Below are positions 5,598 through 9,062 of a stretch of DNA of 9,062 bases, piece after piece. The notes under the pieces are model-generated. The model worked only from the letters and a program-made list of their open reading frames with translations. It made no database searches and was not told the DNA's origin. The DNA lies in assembly GCA_018644785.1 (NCBI GenBank), contig JABGPV010000213.1, forward strand, positions 1 through 9,062, in the 5' to 3' direction. A program made the translations under genes and the position numbers. Position 1 is the first letter of the stretch. Each line of letters starts with the position of its first letter. The DNA comes from Deltaproteobacteria bacterium (GTDB lineage Bacteria > Desulfobacterota > DSM-4660 > Desulfatiglandales > Desulfatiglandaceae).

Positions 5598-7169
5598 TCA
5601 ACCGTTCAATTCTTCCTGTAAGATGAAGCGTTGGATCTTTCCGCCGGATGTTTTGGGGAGTTTTGATACGAAATCTATCCAGCGTGGATATTTGTAAAGG
5701 GCAATTTTCTCCTTTACGAATCCTTTGATTTCTTCTTTCAAGGCACTGCCTGCCGATTGAGAGGGTTCCAGTACCACAAAGGCGTACGGTTTGATCAGCG
5801 CATCTTCGTCCTGGTAACCAACCACGGCGCTTTCCAGAACCGCGGGATGTCCGTTGATGGCCCCCTCAACCTCCATGGGGGACAACCATTTACCCCCCAC
5901 CCGGAGCATGTCATCACTTCGGCCCTTAAAATAATAGTACCCCCCTTCATCCACCCGGTACCGGTCTCCGGTCACAAACCACTCACCCAGCATGTTTTTC
6001 TTGGTCTCTTCACGCAGGTTCCAGTAAGCGGATGCAATGGAACCCCCTTTCACCAGCAGATGTCCGGTTTCGTCTGCTTTCACCGAGTTACCGTCCTCGT
6101 CCACAAGGCGTGTTTCATAACCGGGGACCACCTTGCCCGTACTGCCGGGCAAAACGTCTTTAAACCGATTGGACAGGAAAATATGGCAGATTTCCGTGGA
6201 GCCGGTTCCATCCAGTATTTCCACATCGAATTCGTCTCTGAACCGGTGGTAAACATCAGGCGAAAGGATCTCAGCCGACGAAATGCAGGCTCTCAACCCT
6301 TTAACAGGGGGAAGTTCCTTTCCTTCTTCCCGGCTTTTTTTCCGGTAATCAACCAGCGCCCCCAGGAGGGTGGGCACGGTAAAAAAAAGGGTGGGTTTGT
6401 ACCTGATCAGGTCCGCATAAACCAGGTCAGGCGTGGGCCGGTGATCGGCCAGAACAGTTGTCCCACCCACATAAAAAGGGTGATAGACACTGTTTCCCAG
6501 GCCATAGGCGAAAAAGAGAAAAGACCCCATCACCCGATCATCCGGCGTCATATTCAAAATTCCTTTGGCATAAGCCTCGGCGCAGAACATCATGTGGCTG
6601 TGATGATGGACAGTCCCCATGAGACGCTCCGGATTCCGGCCGCTGTATAGCCAGAAGGCCGCGTCATCGGGGGTGGTATTTGCGGGTTCCAATTCCGTAG
6701 GCGCGTTGTCTGTGAGCGCTTCAAACCGGAGATGGTCATGGTCCCCACCGCCTGTCACCACCACATGCTGACAGAAAAGGGCCTGGTCCAGTATCTTTTC
6801 GATCTCCGGCAGAAAAACCGAATCGACAATCAACACCTTGGCCCGGCTGTCATTGAGCATATGGAGAAAGTCCTGGGATTTCATGAGGATATTGGTAGGG
6901 ATGGGTACGGCCCCAATTTTGATGGCGCCCAGGAACGAAAATACCATTCGGGGCGAATCCCCCATCAGCAGCATTACCCGGGTTTCCATCTCAATGCCCA
7001 GACCTTTGAGCATGTGCCCTGCCCGGTTCACCTGGTGCCGCAACTGTTCATAGGTATGAATTTCATCCTCAAAAAGGATGGCCGGCCGATCCCCCCGGCC
7101 CGCCGCCACATGTCGGTCCACCAGGTAGTGGGCTGCGTTGAAATCAATGGGCAGATTCAAGTTCAGCAT
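5598..7169 (-). CDS. Benzoate-CoA-ligase-family acyl-CoA synthetase with an aberrant P-loop
   Basis: By family, this enzyme activates a carboxylic acid, probably aromatic, with ATP and CoA. The 523-residue length fits. Motifs seen: FFAYGLGNS (219-227, A4), CISSAE (295-300), DGTGSTE (320-326, A5), VTGDRYR (399-405, A7), GRSDDMLRVGGKWLSPMEVE (416-435, A8) and PKTSGGKIQR with the adenylation lysine K511 (A10). The stretches from DGTGSTE through HIFLSNR to PGYETRLVDEDG closely resemble benzoate-CoA ligases. The phosphate-binding A3 loop, usually YSSGSTGxPKG, instead reads YSGRNPERLMG (175-185), with the same length but no SGSTG or PKG lysine. It may be catalytically altered or inactive. A longer frame opens at 7229, but AAGG 7 nt before ATG 7169 sets the start. 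It lies between the binding-protein gene and livF. Confidence 0.9.
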   Translation of the reverse strand: MLNLNLPIDFNAAHYLVDRHVAAGRGDRPAILFEDEIHTYEQLRHQVNRAGHMLKGLGIEMETRVMLLMGDSPRMVFSFLGAIKIGAVPIPTNILMKSQDFLHMLNDSRAKVLIVDSVFLPEIEKILDQALFCQHVVVTGGGDHDHLRFEALTDNAPTELEPANTTPDDAAFWLYSGRNPERLMGTVHHHSHMMFCAEAYAKGILNMTPDDRVMGSFLFFAYGLGNSVYHPFYVGGTTVLADHRPTPDLVYADLIRYKPTLFFTVPTLLGALVDYRKKSREEGKELPPVKGLRACISSAEILSPDVYHRFRDEFDVEILDGTGSTEICHIFLSNRFKDVLPGSTGKVVPGYETRLVDEDGNSVKADETGHLLVKGGSIASAYWNLREETKKNMLGEWFVTGDRYRVDEGGYYYFKGRSDDMLRVGGKWLSPMEVEGAINGHPAVLESAVVGYQDEDALIKPYAFVVLEPSQSAGSALKEEIKGFVKEKIALYKYPRWIDFVSKLPKTSGGKIQRFILQEELNG

Positions 7170-7176
7170 ATTCTTA

Positions 7177-7180
7177 CCTT
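7177..7180 (-). promoter_or_regulatory. Ribosome binding site that sets the CoA-ligase start
   Basis: AAGG on the minus strand lies 7 nt before ATG 7169, where homology to the ligase family begins (LPIDFNAAHYLVDRH). The upstream in-frame ATGs at 7229 and 7184 would add residues encoded by the hairpin region. Confidence 0.6.
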
Positions 7181-7194
7181 GCATACATAACCAC

Positions 7195-7227
7195 GGCCCG
7201 CCCCACACGAACGGTTGTGGGCGGACC
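7195..7227 (-). promoter_or_regulatory. Strong intercistronic hairpin between binding-protein and ligase genes
   Basis: On the minus-strand RNA, GGUCCGCCCACA pairs with UGUGGGGCGGGCC (12 pairs, one G-U, one bulged G) around an 8-nt loop. No U-tract follows it, so a simple Rho-independent terminator is unlikely. Such hairpins after periplasmic binding-protein genes commonly stabilise the upstream mRNA so that the binding protein is made in excess over the other subunits; that role is inferred here. Confidence 0.55.
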
Positions 7228-7250
7228 ATTTAAAAAAAGCTTTTCACAGC

Positions 7251-8450
7251 TTATTTTCCAAAATAGGTCTTGTCCCTGGGCAGTTCGATCCAGCTGGTAA
7301 TGGCCTCAATCTTGTCGTTCTTCACTTCATAGATTTTGGCGGCCATACTTGCCCGGTGATCGGTCTTGGTAAACGTCAAGGGCGGCGCCAAACCGCCGGT
7401 ATCAAACCCCTTGAACTGTTCAAAGGCCTCCCGTATGCCCACAGGCGTCAATTTACCGGCCTTATCGGCCATGCGAAGCGCATTGGTTACAGCCAGGATA
7501 TTAACCCAGCCTTCCACGTACACGTTGGTGCCCATCTCCCCTTTATGCCACTTCTCATTGGACTCAACCACTTTTTTCATACCCGGAACCTGCGCGCCGT
7601 AGGGAGCGATGGGATGAACCCCATAGGTACCGTTGGCGGCGCCGCCGCTCAATTTGATGAGGGTTTCTTCGAAATTTCGAATATTGGAGATAAACTTGGT
7701 TTTGATTCCCAATGCCTTGGCATTTTTGAGAATTACAGCGCCGTTCATGGCCGTGGACGTGATATACGCATAGTCCGGGTTGTATCGTTTCATGTTCATG
7801 AGCTGGGGCGTAGCGTCTTTGGTGGGCCAGTTAATAACCTGGTCCGGGCCCACATCCACACCGATTTTCTTGGCATAGTCTTTACACACATTGAGAATGT
7901 CCCGGCCGTATTTGTTGTCCGGATAAAGGAAACACAGTTTCGGATTCCGACTGGTGTCTTTCCAGGAATCCTTAATCCATTTGATGGCAATCCGGCCCAT
8001 GGTGCCGTAAGAAGGGGATACAAAAAAGCTGAACGGTGTTTTGGCCGGGTTTTGAAATTTGGATGTGAAAGAAGCGGCAATGGTCACCACGCCGTCTTTC
8101 ACAATCTTCTTAATAAGGGTCATGGTGGTGCCCGTGGACTGGATATAGAGACCCAACACATTTTCGGAATCCACCAGACGGTTGTAGCCCGCTACCCCCC
8201 GGGGAACCTTATACCCGTCGTCAATAACGATCAGCTCCAGTTTCTTTCCGTTGATACCGCCATTTTCATTGACCCACCGCGCCGCATCCAACTGACCTTT
8301 AACCTGGTTTTTTCCCCAGTCCGAAGTGGGGCCTGAAAGGTCGATCAACACCCCCCATTTGATTTTGTCGGCGGAGACGGCGTTCGTTGCCAGAACACCC
8401 ATACAGAAAAACATGGCCAGCACTGCAAATACAATCGTCCTTTTCTTCAT
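7251..8450 (-). CDS. LivK-like periplasmic substrate-binding protein of an ABC transporter
   Basis: The 399-residue product is a type I periplasmic binding protein of the Peripla_BP_6 (LivK/amide-acid) kind. It would capture the ligand outside the inner membrane and present it to the LivH/LivM permease. A signal peptide is clear: KKR at residues 2-4, a hydrophobic core to about residue 20, and VSA as the likely cleavage site after residue 27. The one cysteine in the core is not in a lipobox. The mature start KIKWGVLIDLSGPTSDWG is the conserved first strand and ligand loop. Other family features include NENGGINGKKLELIVIDDG (61-79) and FLYPDNKYGRDI (near 194). AAGGAG about 9 nt before ATG 8450 is the ribosome binding site. 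Family members also bind aromatic acids, which fits the adjacent CoA ligase; the ligand cannot be read from the sequence. Confidence 0.92.
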   Translation of the reverse strand: MKKRTIVFAVLAMFFCMGVLATNAVSADKIKWGVLIDLSGPTSDWGKNQVKGQLDAARWVNENGGINGKKLELIVIDDGYKVPRGVAGYNRLVDSENVLGLYIQSTGTTMTLIKKIVKDGVVTIAASFTSKFQNPAKTPFSFFVSPSYGTMGRIAIKWIKDSWKDTSRNPKLCFLYPDNKYGRDILNVCKDYAKKIGVDVGPDQVINWPTKDATPQLMNMKRYNPDYAYITSTAMNGAVILKNAKALGIKTKFISNIRNFEETLIKLSGGAANGTYGVHPIAPYGAQVPGMKKVVESNEKWHKGEMGTNVYVEGWVNILAVTNALRMADKAGKLTPVGIREAFEQFKGFDTGGLAPPLTFTKTDHRASMAAKIYEVKNDKIEAITSWIELPRDKTYFGK

Positions 8451-8510
8451 GACTTTTCTCCTTCAATCTCTAGGGTTAACATTTTGGTAATCGTTCACAG
8501 GGTCCAGAAA

Positions 8511-8588
8511 TAGGGTGCAGTTGTCAGGGTGCGGGGTACAGGAAAAGCAGCTTCGAATTTCATCCTGCACCCTGATAACTGCGCCCTG
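8511..8588. repeat. Large imperfect palindrome built of TGCACCC-type units
   Basis: The left arm 8512-8537 (starting AGGGTGCAGTTGTCAGGG) pairs with the right arm 8562-8587 (containing CCTGATAACTGCGCCCT) around a loop of about 24 nt. Four positions are not Watson-Crick, and all four are G-U pairs if the plus strand is transcribed, but C-A mismatches in minus-strand RNA. Further short units (TGCCCCC, TGCACCC) continue to 8614. It fills most of the 203-nt gap between livM and the binding-protein gene, where no promoter was convincing. Its role is unknown. Confidence 0.6.
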
Positions 8589-8653
8589 CCCCCTTTGCAC
8601 TGCCCCCTGCACCCTCTGAACGGCTACACATCTTGAGACCTTATACAACATAT

Positions 8654-9062
8654 TCAATATGAAAAAGGCCACAGCTTCCAGTAGGCGCGAATGGTACGCC
8701 AACGGGCCGCCAGACCGTCCGGTTCAAAAATAAGAAACAGAACAATGACGCAGCCGAAAACGATCTCACGAATGGACACAAACCAGGTCACATGATCCGG
8801 GAAAGCCGTATTCAGGGAGGTCGTCGCCACTTCGAGAAACCTTTCCAGGATGAACCAGAACCCGACCCCGTATATGCCCCCCAGGATATGCCCCAGGCCA
8901 CCGATAATGCACATGGCCAGGTAATCGATGGACTGGTGGATGGTAAATGACTCATGGGTAATCACCTGCAGGTACTGGGCCATCAGGGCGCCGGCAATAC
9001 CCGCAAAAAAAGAGGACACCGCAAAACTCATGAGCCGGTACTTGAACACATGCACCCCGATG
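8654..9062 (-). CDS. livM: LivM-type ABC transporter permease, C-terminal part (5' end outside window)
   Basis: This is an inner-membrane permease subunit of the HAAT family, forming the import channel with LivH. About 135 residues are present and the frame stays open to the right edge (IGVHVFKYRL), so no start codon should be sought at 9055. The stretch IGVHVFKYRLMSFAVSSFFAGIAGAL is the conserved LivM EAA-like loop leading into a membrane helix. Hydrophobic helices follow around CIIGGLGHILGGIYGVGFWF and REIVFGCVIVLFLIFEP. It ends GLAARWRTIRAYWKLWPFSY, the usual LivM ending. Full LivM is about 300-350 residues, so more than half lies outside. It is upstream of the binding protein in the same direction. 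Confidence 0.93.
   Translation of the reverse strand, partial: IGVHVFKYRLMSFAVSSFFAGIAGALMAQYLQVITHESFTIHQSIDYLAMCIIGGLGHILGGIYGVGFWFILERFLEVATTSLNTAFPDHVTWFVSIREIVFGCVIVLFLIFEPDGLAARWRTIRAYWKLWPFSY

Noticed and set aside
5757..6650. Plus-strand open frame (297 codons) opposite the CoA ligase
   Set aside because: It is antisense to conserved adenylate-forming motifs, and its product looks like no known family.
7170..7229. Upstream in-frame starts extending the CoA ligase by 5 or 20 residues
   Set aside because: The extra codons run through the intercistronic hairpin and match nothing in the family. A suitable ribosome binding site precedes ATG 7169.
7215..8336. Long plus-strand open frame (373 codons) opposite the binding-protein gene
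   Set aside because: It lies antisense to a clear LivK-like gene with signal peptide and family motifs. Its own translation has no recognisable domain, so it is a mirror frame.
8463..8702. Minus-strand open frame of 79 codons overlapping the end of livM
   Set aside because: It is out of frame with livM, and much of it (VQRVQGAVQRGQGAVIRVQ) is just translated TGCACCC-type repeat and palindrome.

Overview
The window reads almost entirely on the minus strand and looks like chromosome of an anaerobic Desulfobacterota (deltaproteobacterial, sulfate-reducing or syntrophic) organism. This is inferred from gene content: a branched-chain/aromatic-acid type ABC transporter beside a benzoate-CoA-ligase-family enzyme, [NiFe]-hydrogenase maturation genes, and DUF2333 and CGGC-domain proteins. 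No rRNA, tRNA, CRISPR array or phage gene was seen.

In transcription order (right to left) the first block is an uptake-and-activation operon. It holds the 3' end of livM (8654-9062, cut by the window edge), a 203-nt gap with a large palindrome, a LivK-like periplasmic binding protein (7251-8450), a short gap with a strong hairpin, a benzoate-CoA-ligase-family enzyme (5598-7169), livF (4776-5582) and a small cysteine-rich CGGC-domain protein (4240-4707). Together these would import a carboxylic acid, plausibly aromatic, and activate it to its CoA thioester. The CGGC gene is flanked by two direct copies of a roughly 40-bp repeat and followed by a plausible Rho-independent terminator (4172-4200).

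A strong sigma70-type promoter (TTGACA, 18 nt, TAGAAT; 4123-4152) then starts the second block: a membrane-anchored DUF2333 protein (3082-4032), hypA (2713-3054), hypB (1695-2348) and hypF (1-1512, its 3' end outside the window). HypA and HypB deliver nickel, and HypF starts synthesis of the cyanide ligands of [NiFe]-hydrogenase.

Two insertions have entered this hyp operon. Between hypA and hypB lies a Phd/YefM-family antitoxin gene (2453-2680), followed immediately by a 15-codon stump of a PIN-domain VapC toxin (2409-2456): a decayed toxin-antitoxin module with the antitoxin intact. Between hypB and hypF lies a 161-bp MITE-like palindromic element (1536-1696) with 19-bp terminal inverted repeats and a 7-bp target duplication. 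Its insertion regenerated the hypB stop codon and left the hypF ribosome binding site intact.

The other notable observation is the CoA ligase. Its adenylate-forming P-loop (A3 motif) is replaced by an unrelated block of the same length, while every other core motif is conserved.
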